Shown here: piece by piece, positions 44,242 to 56,069 of the stretch
Layout: each line of letters opens with the position of its first letter
Position numbering within the stretch: the stretch's first letter is position 1
Assembly: GCF_015706575.1 (NCBI RefSeq)
Contig: NW_024037058.1
Coordinates: forward strand, 6,263,806 to 6,327,805
Source: Patiria miniata
Lineage: Eukaryota > Echinodermata > Asteroidea > Valvatida > Asterinidae
Length of the DNA: 64,000 nucleotides
Reading direction: 5' to 3'
Translations under genes and position numbers: made by a program
The notes under the pieces: generated by a model
The model's database searches: none
What the model was told of the DNA's origin: nothing
Seen by the model: the letters and a program-made list of their open reading frames with translations, nothing else

Positions 44242-46230
44242 ATGGCATCTAATGTTACAGCCCAATCAGTGTTTGAGAAGATTAGTTTGGATCATCTAGA
44301 ATGCTCCATCTGCACCAACCGTTTCAGGCAGCCCAAACTGCTGGACTGTTTGCATAGTTTTTGCCTGCAGTGCCTCCAAGAGCTCAGACAGAGCCAAGAT
44401 ACTAGTGGTACAAAGCTGACATGTCCTCTGTGCACACATGAAACCATGTTGAAAGGGTCTGGGGTTGCTGATCTCCCTAATAACTTTGCATTCAGTGCCC
44501 TGTTGGAGGAAGTTACAATGCAGGAAAAGCTACTAGAAGGTCAAGGGTTACAGATGAAATGCCAAGCCTGTGATGAGGAGAATCAGGCTATTTCAAGATG
44601 CATGGACTGTGATCATTTCCTCTGTCAAGAATGTCAAAAGGCACATGAACGTATGACTGTCATGAAATCTCACAAAATCTACACACTGGCTCAACTTCAA
44701 TCAGGACAAATTGTCTTCAAGAGTAAATTAAGAGATGAAGTTCCAAAATGTGGCAAGCATCAAGATCAGAATCTCAATGTCTACTGCAACTCATGTGAGC
44801 AAGTCATATGCACAACTTGCTCTGTACTTGATCATGCAAAACACTCACTCATTGGATTACCTGCGGCTGCAGAGAAATGTAAGAAGAAGGTCAGAGAAAT
44901 GGTCCAAAAAAGTGAGAGAAGAAAAACAGAATTGAGCACCACCATAGAAGAGACAAGCAAATCTCGCAAAGATCTGGACACCATGTTTGCCAACACTCAA
45001 AAGAAAATCTCAAAAAAGGCTCAACAGGAGATTACAAAGCTCAAACAGGAGGTTGCAAAGATCAAAAAGGAGATTGCAAAGATCCAAAATGAAGAACAGA
45101 AATTGTTGCAAGCGACAGACATGATTTATAAAGACAAACTAAAAACCTTTGAAGCTGTTCAAGCAACCAACAGGAAAGAGGTGACACACACAGAGCACAA
45201 GCTGGAGGAGGTGAACCAACTCATGAATCAAGCAAGTTGCCATGAGATTCTTGAACTTCAGCAGAAGCTCTTGCATAACCTCAGTGAATTGACAGGGAAA
45301 CAGCCACAGCAAGTTCCTGACAAGTTGACCTTCATGGATTTTAAAGAAGGTGAAAAGTCACTTGGGAGACTCATTCTGGAGGAAAAACCAAAGGCTGCAG
45401 AAAAGCCAACGCCAAGACCTCCAAGATCAAGTGTGAAGGAGAAATGGGAACTGAAGAGTGAAGCCACGAACATTGGAGTAACACAAACATATATATCACA
45501 TGTTGCAGCACTCTCTAACAATAAAATACTTGTACTATCTAAAAAGCATTCTGGAAACAGTGGTGTACTATTTACAGCTTCAATTCCCAATAGTAACCTG
45601 GAACAATCTCCTATCCCACAAATAAATGACCTCACTGATGATGTAAGGTGTATTGCAGTGAGGAAGGATGGCAAACTCCTTGCTCTAGATGGTCGAGTAG
45701 TCAAGGTCTTCAACAAGCAACATCAGCTCCTCCATCAGTTCACACCAGGTAGCGGGTCAGACAGCCAACCAACATGCCTTGCAGTGGATGACTGTAATCT
45801 GATAGCAGTGGGTTACAGAGACGAGAAGGAGATATCTCTACACAACCCAGATGGATCCCTCATCAGGAGACTGCCTGCTCAAATGATTGAGGATTATCTA
45901 ACCATGCATAATCACCACCTCATCTACACAAATTGGCCTGAGGAAAGATTGGTATGTGTAGGCTTTTATGGTGCCAGTCTATTCTCAGTAGACATGACCA
46001 GGAACATGCAGGGGGGTTGCCCTACTGGTGTGAGCTGTGATAGTGATGACAGCATCTATGTTGCTGTGGGCAGATATCAAACAGGTGATATTCTGCATTA
46101 CAGTCCTGATGGCAAGTACATTGGATGTGTGATCAAGGGATGTGGTTATCCACGTGGCATCACATTCACATCAAATGGTGATCTGGTAGTGGCTACAGGA
46201 CAATCTGTACAGGTCTATCACGGAGTTTAA
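44242..46230 (+). CDS. T5: TRIM-NHL-like E3 ligase
   Basis: 662 aa. RING (C21 to C64) and both B-boxes complete. The coiled coil is of the T1/T2/T3 subtype with three heptad units (EITKLKQEVAKIKKEIAKIQ). Linker KEKWELKSE. The first propeller segment is unique, and a Gln-Arg-Leu triplet present in most copies is missing before Ile-Asn. Ends YHGV with TAA. Several otherwise constant propeller residues differ (for example Gly-Phe-Tyr for Asp-Tyr-Tyr), suggesting faster change in this copy. The start is the conserved ATG; a GTG two codons earlier is not used. Confidence 0.93.
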   Translation: MASNVTAQSVFEKISLDHLECSICTNRFRQPKLLDCLHSFCLQCLQELRQSQDTSGTKLTCPLCTHETMLKGSGVADLPNNFAFSALLEEVTMQEKLLEGQGLQMKCQACDEENQAISRCMDCDHFLCQECQKAHERMTVMKSHKIYTLAQLQSGQIVFKSKLRDEVPKCGKHQDQNLNVYCNSCEQVICTTCSVLDHAKHSLIGLPAAAEKCKKKVREMVQKSERRKTELSTTIEETSKSRKDLDTMFANTQKKISKKAQQEITKLKQEVAKIKKEIAKIQNEEQKLLQATDMIYKDKLKTFEAVQATNRKEVTHTEHKLEEVNQLMNQASCHEILELQQKLLHNLSELTGKQPQQVPDKLTFMDFKEGEKSLGRLILEEKPKAAEKPTPRPPRSSVKEKWELKSEATNIGVTQTYISHVAALSNNKILVLSKKHSGNSGVLFTASIPNSNLEQSPIPQINDLTDDVRCIAVRKDGKLLALDGRVVKVFNKQHQLLHQFTPGSGSDSQPTCLAVDDCNLIAVGYRDEKEISLHNPDGSLIRRLPAQMIEDYLTMHNHHLIYTNWPEERLVCVGFYGASLFSVDMTRNMQGGCPTGVSCDSDDSIYVAVGRYQTGDILHYSPDGKYIGCVIKGCGYPRGITFTSNGDLVVATGQSVQVYHGV

Positions 46231-46702
46231 GGACAGAATAATTACACCAAGGGAATAGAAAAATAACCTTTCCTAAGAAAAAGTAACAAGAAATAGTGAT
46301 ACTCCGGCATGCTTTGTTCAAACTCAAATTCTCAGGGAGTTTATCCAAAATATTGAAAATCTCCTTTCACATCACTAACAGAACTGAAATTGGGAAATGT
46401 AAACATTAAACAAGTGGTGTGTTTATATAGTTGCTGATGAGTGAAGGATTCTGTGGTAATTACTTGGTTTGTAAAGCATTTTTTGGCTATAATACCATTT
46501 AGCACAGACTGTAATCATAACATAGACTGAAGTGACTAGTTGCGAGTTAGATAAAATTGTGTGCCATAATCTTGGAAGACAGGGCAAATCCTTGTACGTA
46601 CATAATCTTGTTATAACCATCTTGTTAACCATAATCTTGTTATAACCATTCACACCCCAGGTTTTTATAACAAGTAAAAATGATGATCTTACTCTATCTA
46701 AG

Positions 46703-46995
46703 CAGTGGTGCACTCAAGGGACGGGGAAGGCCTCGGGAGCTTGAGCCCCAACAGCCCCCCAGAGGTTGTCATTTTTTGGGGGGGAGGGGGCCCAATTTTT
46801 TTTTTAAGTCCCACGATTTGACCTGTATGTGGCCTATTTTAGAGTAGTATAATAGGGGTGCAATTGGCGCCACCAATGTAAAAATTGTCAGCCCCCCCCC
46901 AAAAAAAAACCCTCAATTTTTTCTGTGGCCAAACACATTTGATAAAAAAAAAATGTGAGCTCCCCCAAAAAAGCCAAATCCTGGGTGTGCCAGTG
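46703..46995. mobile_element. hAT-like MITE with perfect 8-bp target duplication
   Basis: TATCTAAG at 46695-46702 and 46996-47003. Ends CAGTGGTGCACTCAAGG and, inverted, CACTGGCACACCCAGGA. G/C homopolymer runs inside. The T3 flank keeps an empty site near 28895 (atgatcttactctaagg). Confidence 0.8.
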
Positions 46996-47550
46996 TATCT
47001 AAGGGGTAGGAACTTGAAGCTAGTTTGATGCAACTAAAAGCTTGGCAACTTCTGCTATTATACATCCAAACTTTAATTTTATTACATGAAACAGGTAATT
47101 CTTTCAAAATTATTGAAACTACAGATTTCTTTGATTTTTTTTTCAAAATACTCGTTATCACTGGTTTTTGTACATAATTCTCACTATTTCTTTTGTACAA
47201 ATGAAACAAGTCAAGCTCTTGTTGATTTGAATGCAAAAAATTGTGCAGCAAGGTATCCAATCAAAGCAAGCAGGGTTGAGTGGTGAAGATGAAAACCTGA
47301 AATGGTGAAAATGAAAACCTTTTAGTAGCAATTAACTTAAAATGTGTAAAGACATTATTCCAGGACACACTGGGAAGCAACCCAGTGTTTAAACAAATTT
47401 GGATGAATATTTGTATTCTTAGAGCTTGTCAACATCATTCTTTTGTTTGCTATCAAATTTCTACAAAAGAATAATCATATTTTTTTAAATCTAGTCCAAG
47501 AAAATGATGCCACTATCTTATCCAGTGAGAATTTAAGTTAGTTGCCTTAA

Positions 47551-48066
47551 AGGGAAAATACAACATTTGCAAACATCAAAAAATAAAACTACCAAATCAT
47601 TTTGAAATACCTTGCTGGACTGTTAGTGAATGACAGTGTATAGCATCCTGTAAAATCATGGCACCTGGTATACTGTCATTTTCAAGAAAAGTGGTACTTT
47701 TGTATCAATTTCCAACGCTGATCAGCCGATCAGCGTTGGAAAAAACTGGCTTTTTTTCAAATACTGGCCCCAGTTGACCATCGCACTTGTTTGCAATCGA
47801 TTACACACCTATGAACGGGTACAAGCCAGCTAGACTGGTTCCCTGATCTTACAATTCCCCAATATATGTAAACTGCTCTGTTTCTTCTTAAATGGAGTCA
47901 GGGAACCAGACTACAGGAGAATGATTGTTTTTTTTTTGGTTTTTATAGCATTTTCGAACCCAAAACCTCAAAAAAGTCATTGTAACTATATTTGCTATAT
48001 ATTTCCAACCCCCCAATTCCATCCATTTCTGAAAATTACAGCAAAAGCAAATGATGTATATTTCCT
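47551..48066. mobile_element. piggyBac-like MITE, complete copy 2
   Basis: TTAA at 47547-47550 and 48067-48070; inverted ends AGGGAAAATACAACATTTGC and mirror. 516 bp. Contains a nearly perfect palindrome around CCAACGCTGATC/GATCAGCGTTGG (47716-47743). Confidence 0.8.
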
Positions 48067-48537
48067 TTAAAGTAATTGATTTCATTAACAAGTGCTAGTG
48101 CACAATAAGCTCGGGCCGTCTTATATGGAAGTCTTGCATGAAATCTATCAAAATGATCCCTGCCAGAGCAGAGATATACCTACAATCCCGGCCAAAATGG
48201 TTGGGACACTTGGAAATAATCTTAGCCTCCAAGGGTCACCTACTCCCCCGCTCCCCCTGTCAATGTTGTTCATTCCAGCAGATGGAGCACACACCGCGCA
48301 ATGAGAGACAACATTGAGCGAAGGCCGGGGAGTTGGGGGCCCAGCGAGTTTTGGCCAGGATGGTAGATTGATGGCAATTTGTAATAAATACACCACATAC
48401 TTATTTTGCCTCCATTTACAAACTTACCATAAACATCTTTCCAAATTGTTACAAACAATTTCTTGAAGTATTTAATTTGTTTTGTTTGCAATTTCATCTA
48501 TGTAAAATTTGGTGGTTATATTTTGTAGGAAACTTAA

Positions 48538-49036
48538 AGGGAAAATACAACATTTGCAAACATCAAAAAACGAAATGATCAAATTACCACGAAATACCTT
48601 ACTGAATTGTTAGGGACTGACAGTCTAAAGCATCCTTTAAAATCGTGGCTCCTGGTGGGCTGACATTTTCAAAAAAAACTGTATTTTTCCAACGCTGGTC
48701 GGCGTTGGAGAAAACTGGCTTTTTTTTTTAACTGTTCTTAATTTTTCATATTCTGACTTTTCTTTGCAATTGATCACACACCTGTGAAGGAGTACAAGCC
48801 TGCTAGACTGATTCTCTGACCTAACAATTCCCCAAAGTGTATTAATTGCTTCGTTTCATCTTAAGTGGGGTCAGGGAACCAGACTACAAGAACATGATAG
48901 GTTTTCTTGCTTTTTCCAGCATCTACAAGCCCAAAACATGAAACAAGTCAGTTTAACAATATTTTATATAACATACTAATCCTCCAAATCCATTTATTTC
49001 TGAAAATTGCAGCAAAAGCAAATGTTGTACATTCCT
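48538..49036. mobile_element. piggyBac-like MITE, complete copy 3
   Basis: TTAA at 48534-48537 and 49037-49040; same ends as 47551-48066 in the same orientation, 499 bp, about 470 bp downstream of it. The central palindrome is shortened here. Confidence 0.8.
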
Positions 49037-51051
49037 TTAAGGGCTTATTTTTATAATTTTTTCGGGGACAGACAGATCGACCGACCACCAAATGACATGT
49101 AGAAGCTAGCTCCTGCCAGAGCTTAATACAAAAAATAAAAAAATAAAAAAACTTTGTCAAATTTGGTATAAAGCAACAACTTAGAATTGCCTTAGATTTA
49201 GCAATGTGCATCATAAGAAGTCAGTCATAATCTTATAATTTTATTCATATAATCTAAGTAACAACTGGGATCCAAGGATAATTGAATTTTGACATGTGGC
49301 TAGGCCGATCAACAGGATATCAGTCTCCATTGACAGGGAAGTTTATATTGTTTATAGAGAGCCTATCAATGTAGCAAGAGAATACTCTAAAGCCTGATTA
49401 TTGTGTACAGGATGTATTTATAGTTGCTCTCATTTTACAGGAGATTGAAATAAAACAACCATCTCAATGATTTATGAGGTTTTAGTTAAGACATGCCAAT
49501 CTGAATAATTTCACAACATAGGCCTACAGGTTATAAATCTTCTTAGCAGAAACAATTTTTCATTCAGAACCTTCAGAAGAGTTCACCATTTCAAACAGTG
49601 TGACAGACAATGGTCTTCATCAGTGCATATTGATTGTTTTTAAGAAATAATCATATTATCACCTTATAAACTATAATGTACTAGTCATTGATCAGATTTT
49701 CATGATGAGAAATAAAAATGATTTTGTCTTCACATTATTTGTTATTTAGACTGACTAATCATGTTTCCCCTTCATTCATGGAGCAAACGTGAATAAAATT
49801 AAATATCCAAAAAATTAATATCTGAAATGTGTAATGCTGGCCTAGTCTATGACATCAAATAATTAATGAATGGTTAAATTTGTAGAAATAGGGGTGTAAA
49901 CATTTTTCATGATTCAAATGTATTTGATTCGTTGGTGGCCATATGAACACAACTGGTGTAGTAAAATTATCAAAATACCTAGAATTTCAAATTATTTCTG
50001 TTGATTCTCATAGGATGTACAAGAAGTGAAGTTCATAATAATCAGCCAAATCAAAAACAATAACTGTGTTTTTAAATCATGTTATTCAAGTCAGGTGGCA
50101 TATGGTAGGTAATATCTGCTGATATTTTACTCCTTTTCGAGACATTCCTCAGGCCTACTGCTTTGAAAAATGCATGTTATCAGTATGGAATGCTGGATCA
50201 CCAGAATTAAATCTCAATGAATGAATGTCAATTTGGAGTCATAAAACCCTTTATGGACACAATCTCTGGAAAAATGCCCAACAGTGCTATATAGCAATTT
50301 CCGAGTTAATATGCCGGGAAACTGAATTTGAGGCAAAATGACATGTGTACTCTGTGCACACAGTAAGTTGAATATTTTTGTAGGCTGACACCAAGAAACA
50401 ATGCTCCTTTGGGAGAATCTGTTTTAACTTAACTCAATCATCACTCATATCTCTCATAAACTTGATTTACCTTTCTTTAATAATAGACATATCTCCAGCG
50501 CCTTGAGTACCTAATAGTTGGTAGATACATGCGCTATATAAGACTCCATTATTATTATTATTGTGATCTCATATCAGATTTCTGCATTGGAAACATTTGT
50601 GAACAGTATAAACACTATTTATGGTCTGCGAATAATCATGAAAATTGCTTTACAAATTGGAAAATAAATATGTATGTAAGATACCATACAATGCTGTATT
50701 TTTGTTTAAAGATTTCAAAATGGGACTGACAGGAATAACTAACTTATTATGTTCTATATGTTGTATTGTATTCTAGTGGGTGTCATGCATACATTTGCAT
50801 GTATTCCCTTCGCTACATCAATTTCATACAAATGTACAAACATGTACATAGGCCTACAGTTCAACATATTACATACATGTATGTGTTAAATTCACATTTC
50901 CGCTTCAGTGTAACACAGTGACTGGAACAGGCCCTTGGTAAATCTATTTTTACCAGAAACTGGGCCTTTGAAAGGGTTTACAAAATAACAATACCTGTTG
51001 ACTAGGCAATACAAGTTCAACTGTGTGACCTGTGATCCATTGCAGTCTGGT

Positions 51052-51205
51052 GTATTTATAGAATTGGGAATGTACAGGCAGTGAGCAATGCCACACCCTA
51101 CAGACATTCAAGTCAATCCAGAGAGTGAGAATCCACCAAATAGTCCATCAGTTTCTTCATCAAACAGCCAAATTGATTGCAGAAATATCTTCTGACATCA
51201 TTCAG
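51052..51205 (+). promoter_or_regulatory. Class C promoter and leader exon of T6
   Basis: TATTTATAG near 51053-51061 and a leader nearly identical to 33182-33334, ending ATTCAG|GTATGT (GT at 51206). Predicted intron to acceptor 52081, 876 bp. The promoter remains well preserved although T6 itself is broken. Confidence 0.55.
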
Positions 51206-52127
51206 GTATGTTTAGTTGAGAATAAGCTTGACAAATGTAACCACAATTGGCATAGGAAACTGTGCAGACATTTGACTACCAATTTGTACATCAGTTTTCC
51301 TTCTCTGATGCACCATGAGCAGTGTGTTAAACCAGTCTGAAGAAGTTCATGAAAGCACGCAATGCAGAATCTTGAATTCATGCATATGAACCTACATGTA
51401 CAAACCACGCTATCAATGGATAAGTCCTATTTTTCAGTTCATCATACGTAAACAACTAACACTTTAGGCCACTTTTTTTTACATTTTGGATTACAGATCC
51501 ACTGATTAAAAAAAAAAATTCTTTGCCAATTGAAAAAAACAAATTATACAATGTTTAGCCAATTTTTAATTTTATATTTCCACCAACATGATATAAAGCA
51601 ATTAGCATTGTTGAAAAAGAGTATGAAATTGACCATTTACAATATCACTACACAGCCTGAAAACCGTCAGTTTCTCTATTAAAAGTTTCTCCATCCACAC
51701 AATGTCCGCGTTTTTCTAGAAATACAGCAGGCACATTGGCAACTTCCGTGGCTACAATGTAGCAATACGGAACAAAACTGTGCCCGGTGACGCGGATATT
51801 GCACGTTTATCCTGATCGCAACCCGTTCAAGATCGGACGACTTCTGTATATTTTTCTCTTTATATTTCTTAGTTCAAGAATAAACATTTTCTTTGTGAAG
51901 TTTGTGCCCGAGAGGATTTTTGAGAAGAAACATGAGTTAGAATTTCACTATCAAGTTTGATTTTACCGGTTTGCGCAGGTGCAGTTTTGTAACCTATGAA
52001 TGCTTATTACAACCATATCATCATTTGAAGTTTGAATACGTGTAAATCCTAAAGCTTTCAATTAATGTGCTTCATTTTCAGGTTAAAGGTCTGTCTACTC
52101 CTATCACATCAAGCCCAAACGGTGAAG

Positions 52128-54066
52128 ATGGCATCTAATGTTACAGCCCAATCAGTGTTGGAGAAGATTAGTGTGAATCATCTGGAATGCTCCTTCTGTA
52201 CCAACCGTTTCAGGCAACCCAAACTGCTGGACTGTTTGCATAGTTTTTGCCTGCAATGCCTTCAAGAGCTCAGACAGAGCCAAGATCCTAGTGGTGCAAA
52301 GCTGACATGTCCTCTGTGCAGACGTGAAACCATGTTGAAAGGGTCTAGGGTTGCTGATCTCCCTAATAACTTTGCATTCAGTGCCCTGGTGGAGGAAGTT
52401 ACAATGCAGGAAAAGCTATTGGAAGGTCAAGGGTCAGACATCGAATGCCAAGCCTGTGGTGAGGAGAATCAGGCTGTGTCAAGATGCACGGACCGTGATC
52501 ATTTCCTCTGTCAAGAATGTCAAAAGGCTCATGAACGTTTAACCCTAATGAAATCTCACAAAATCTACACACTGGCCCAACTTCGATCAGGAGAGATTGT
52601 CTACAAGAGTAAACTAAGAGAAGAAGTTCCCAAATGTGGCAAGCATCCAGATCAGAATCTCAATGTCTACTGCGACACATGTGAGCAAGTCATATGCCTA
52701 ACGTGTACTATTCTCCATCATGGGAATCAAAAACATTCCCTCATCGGCCTATCGGAGGCTTTCGAAAAGTGTAAGAACAAAGTTGAAGAACTTGTCTCAA
52801 AAGTTAGTAAGAGTAAAACAGAACTGAACACCACCATAGAGAAGACTTGCACAACTCGCAAGAAACTTGACATCATGTTTGCAAACACCAAAAAGAAAAT
52901 CTCAGAAAAAGCTGACCAAGAGGTTGCCAAGATCCGACAGGAGGAGCAGAAACTGTTAACAGAGACTGACAGGATTTACCAAGAGAGAATCACAACGTTT
53001 GATGCAGCTCAAGCCAATAACAGCAAAGAGGTGACACAGACAGAGCACAAGCTGGAAGAGGTGAAACAACTCATGAATCAAGCAAGTTGCTGTGAGATTC
53101 TTGAACTTCAGCAGAAGCTCTTGCATAACCTCAGTGAATTGACAGGGAAACAGCCAGAGCAAGTTCCTGACAAGTTGAGCTTCATTGGATTTTGAAGAAG
53201 GTGAGAGGTCACTTGGGAGACTCATTCTGGAGGAAGAGCCACAGGCTGCAGCAAAGCAATCACCAAGACCTGCAAGATCATGTGTGAAGGAGAAATGGGA
53301 ACTGAAGACTGAAGTCAAGAACTTCGGATTAACATTTGCATTGATAGTATATGTTGCAGCACTCTCTGGCAATAAAATTCTTTTTAGAAACAGTGGTGCA
53401 CTATTTACAGCTTCAATTCCTAATAGTCAACAGGAACAATCTCCTATCCCACAAAGGCTACAAATCAATGGACTTGATGATGTAAGGTGTATTGCAGTGA
53501 GCAAGGATGACAAGCTCCTTGTTCTAGATGGTTCTGTAGTCAAGGTCTTCAACAAGCAACATCAGCTCCTCCATCAGTTCACACCAGGTAGAGGGTCAGA
53601 CAGCCAACCAACATGCCTTGCAGTGGATGACAGCAATCTGATAGCAGTGGGTTATGAAGGCAAGAAGGAGATATCTCTACACAACCCAGATGGGTCCCTC
53701 ATCAGGAGACTGCCTGCTCCAATGATTGAGGATTATCTGACAATGTACAATCACCACCTCATCTACACAACTGGCTTCAACAAACGGTTGGTGTGTTTAG
53801 ACTACTATGGTGCCAGTGTATTCACAGTAGATATGACTAGCAAAATGCTGGGGGGTTTGTACCCTACTGGTGTGTGCTGTGACAGTGATGGCAGCATCTA
53901 TGTTGCTGTGTACAGACATCCAACAGGTGATATTCTGCATTACAGTCCTGATGGCAAGTACATTGGATGTGTGATCAAGGGATGTGGTTGTCAACAGGGC
54001 ATCACATTCACATCAGACAGTGATCTGGTTGTGGCTGCAGGAGATTCTGTACAGATTTATCACTGA
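52128..54066 (+). pseudogene. T6: frameshifted TRIM-NHL-like gene
   Basis: The first reading frame gives 355 aa: RING, B-boxes and coiled coil, ending at TGA 53193-53195. One extra T at about 53185, where every other copy reads Phe-Met-Asp/Asn-Phe, shifts the frame. The linker and propeller continue open in the next frame to TGA 54064-54066. That stop is itself a CGA-to-TGA change, cutting the last two residues (Arg-Val). In B-box 1 a conserved zinc Cys (position 123) is Arg. The second B-box is intact but with two extra residues between its last His pair. Together these point to a decaying gene. An alternative is an expressed RING/B-box/coiled-coil-only protein. A single-base assembly error could explain the shift but not the Cys loss or the stop. 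Confidence 0.8.
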
Positions 54067-55190
54067 GTGTAAGGACAAAATAATAAAATTGATAGTAAGA
54101 ATAAAAATAAACCAACAACATAGCCCATTATCCATGTTCTTTTCTTTCAAAACACCCAGAATTCATCCAACATATGGAGAACTTTTCCCCCCATATGTGC
54201 AGAAAATTAAAGTCCTGCATGCGCTGCAGTCTCACACAACGGTGCACTGACCCAGCGACCCGCACAGCCCCACTGTGTTGACCGGACTATACATAAACAG
54301 CAGGTCGATCCTCAGAACAAAAGCGATGTCTGATTTGACAAGAAAAGTGCCCCTCTTTCTTCTCAACCAATCAAAACGGTTGTTACATAAAAGGAAAGCT
54401 TATTGTGTTCTCTTTCAGAAACCATGCGAGGTAATTGTATGCGACCGGGTTTATACGTGTGCCGTTCGAAGAAGTAAACCCGCACCCTCAAAAATCGGGG
54501 AAATGTGCCGTGACCTCCATAGGAAACGCGAAATTTTCACTGAGTTGCCCGTTTTCCAATGGGAAAGTGCACATAATTATTCGCCTTTAATCATGAAGAA
54601 ATTAAATTCATGAGAAAGAGGAAAATTTGTATTTTGCGATGCGATGTGAGGAAGTAAGTTTAGCTAACACACTTTCGGTATATTAACGAAAGTTTGCTCA
54701 GAGCGCCTAGACACGAGCCAGTCTTCCCATGTAAACAGAGCTGCACCAAGTGGCGAGTGAGCAAATGCGCCCTAGTTCTCAATATGAATATCCTATGCTG
54801 ATTTCCACATCACAAACAGAACTGTACTCTGGGGGAAATAGACAGGGTCTCAACATGCATGGAAGCAAATGGAATAATCTGTTTGTCTCATTAAGGCACA
54901 GCATTATGAAATGCTGTATGTACAAGTTACATGCGCAAGTTAAACATTTTGATATTTTTAAATGTGAATAATCTCTTAAAAAGTATCACGGCAATTTACT
55001 GTGATATTCTCAGAATCTCAAAAAAACTTAATGTTTGACAAGTTTTCAAAGTGTAAAATGTACCAATGAAAAAATAATCGTTTTCTTACATTTTTCAATT
55101 CATGGAAAAACAGTTTATAGTTTAAGTATAAAATTTGAATGAATGCAAATAATATTTCGATTTGAATAAACATTAATGCTACATTAAACA
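54067..55190. other. Unique DNA after T6
   Basis: Not shared with other flanks. 54200-54560 is richer in CpG and GC than its surroundings, includes a TATA-like 'cataaaagg' (54387) and a 93-codon-scale open stretch without recognisable domains. It may be a promoter-like fragment. The rest is AT-rich. Confidence 0.35.
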
Positions 55191-55578
55191 AATGCAAATA
55201 TTTAAAAGCAACTGAATAAAATGTACATACTATGTAAAAAAAATTTTAACAACAATTCTAAGGTAAGTCACGTATGATTCCATGATTGTTTCTTGCAGTG
55301 TTTGTGAGTGCCGCATCAAATTAATATCAGTTTCTTTAAATTTACATCTCAGCTAAAAAAATAAAAACCTTGGGTATTTCAATGCAAATTTGTATATTAA
55401 CTTTTTGGTAATTCACTGATGTATTTGTACACTGAGCTAGGTTTAGCAATATGGTTGTATATTTGTAAATTGAAATCACCTTTCTTTGCCTTTCTTCAAT
55501 GTGAATACTGCAATAAAAGATGCATTTAGGAACAATCTATACATTTGGGGTCCGCTTTTTCATGTCCCTATACATCTG

Positions 55579-55680
55579 GCATCTACTATACTTTTGTGTT
55601 CTTCCTCCAAACTGCATCTACTATACTTTTGTGTTCTTCCTCCAAACTGCATCTACTATACTTTTGTGTTCTTCCTCCAA
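55579..55680. repeat. 35-bp tandem repeat, three units
   Basis: Units start at 55579, 55614 and 55649 and are identical (gcatctactatacttttgtg..., last unit 32 bp). Other D-I copies have this motif once ('ggcatctac...cttcctccaa'), so it expanded locally and recently. Confidence 0.95.
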
Positions 55681-55789
55681 GAGTGCTTATTTGAATCAAA
55701 CATAGCGCCTACTCAAGAAATTAAAAAAAAATATTTGGAATACTTGCAACTTGCAAGTAATTTTAATAATAATAATAATAATTACCGGC

Positions 55790-56060
55790 AATGGGGTAAT
55801 AGGGAGACTTTCCCATAGACTTGTGCACAAAAATTTTCCGAATTAAATGTGCCCTAACCAATATGTTCCCTTGTCCTTTTTCCACGAATTTCGGGATTTT
55901 TACTACTTAGACTACGAGCAACAAATATAACCCAATTTCGACAGCAAAATTTTGTCTCTAAAGGGGGGCTGCGCCAATAGGGAGACACCTAGGTGTCTAC
56001 CTATTAAGCCAGTGTCTCCCTACTATCGAAATTTCTACGCTAACGTGTCTCCCTAACAGT
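55790..56060. repeat. Inserted repeat with 'agggagac' inverted copies
   Basis: 'taatagggagac' and its inverse 'gtctccctac' occur several times, including the near-palindrome agacacctaggtgtct (55984-55999). No gene. It splits the degenerate D-I flank; type not recognised. Confidence 0.4.
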
Positions 56061-56069
56061 ACATTTGTA

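Larger units (their letters stand above)
46231..51050. other. D-II type 3' flank of T5
   Basis: No gene. Co-linear with 28419-33180 after T3. Copy-specific insertions are an hAT-like element (46703-46995) and two piggyBac-like MITEs (47551-48066, 48538-49036). The 50100-50400 stretch replaces the minisatellite region of the T3 flank. Confidence 0.7.

Noticed and set aside
55486..55818. 110-codon ORF containing a repeated hydrophobic peptide
   Set aside because: Created by the 35-bp tandem repeat and a poly-Asn simple repeat; the repeat changes frame between units.
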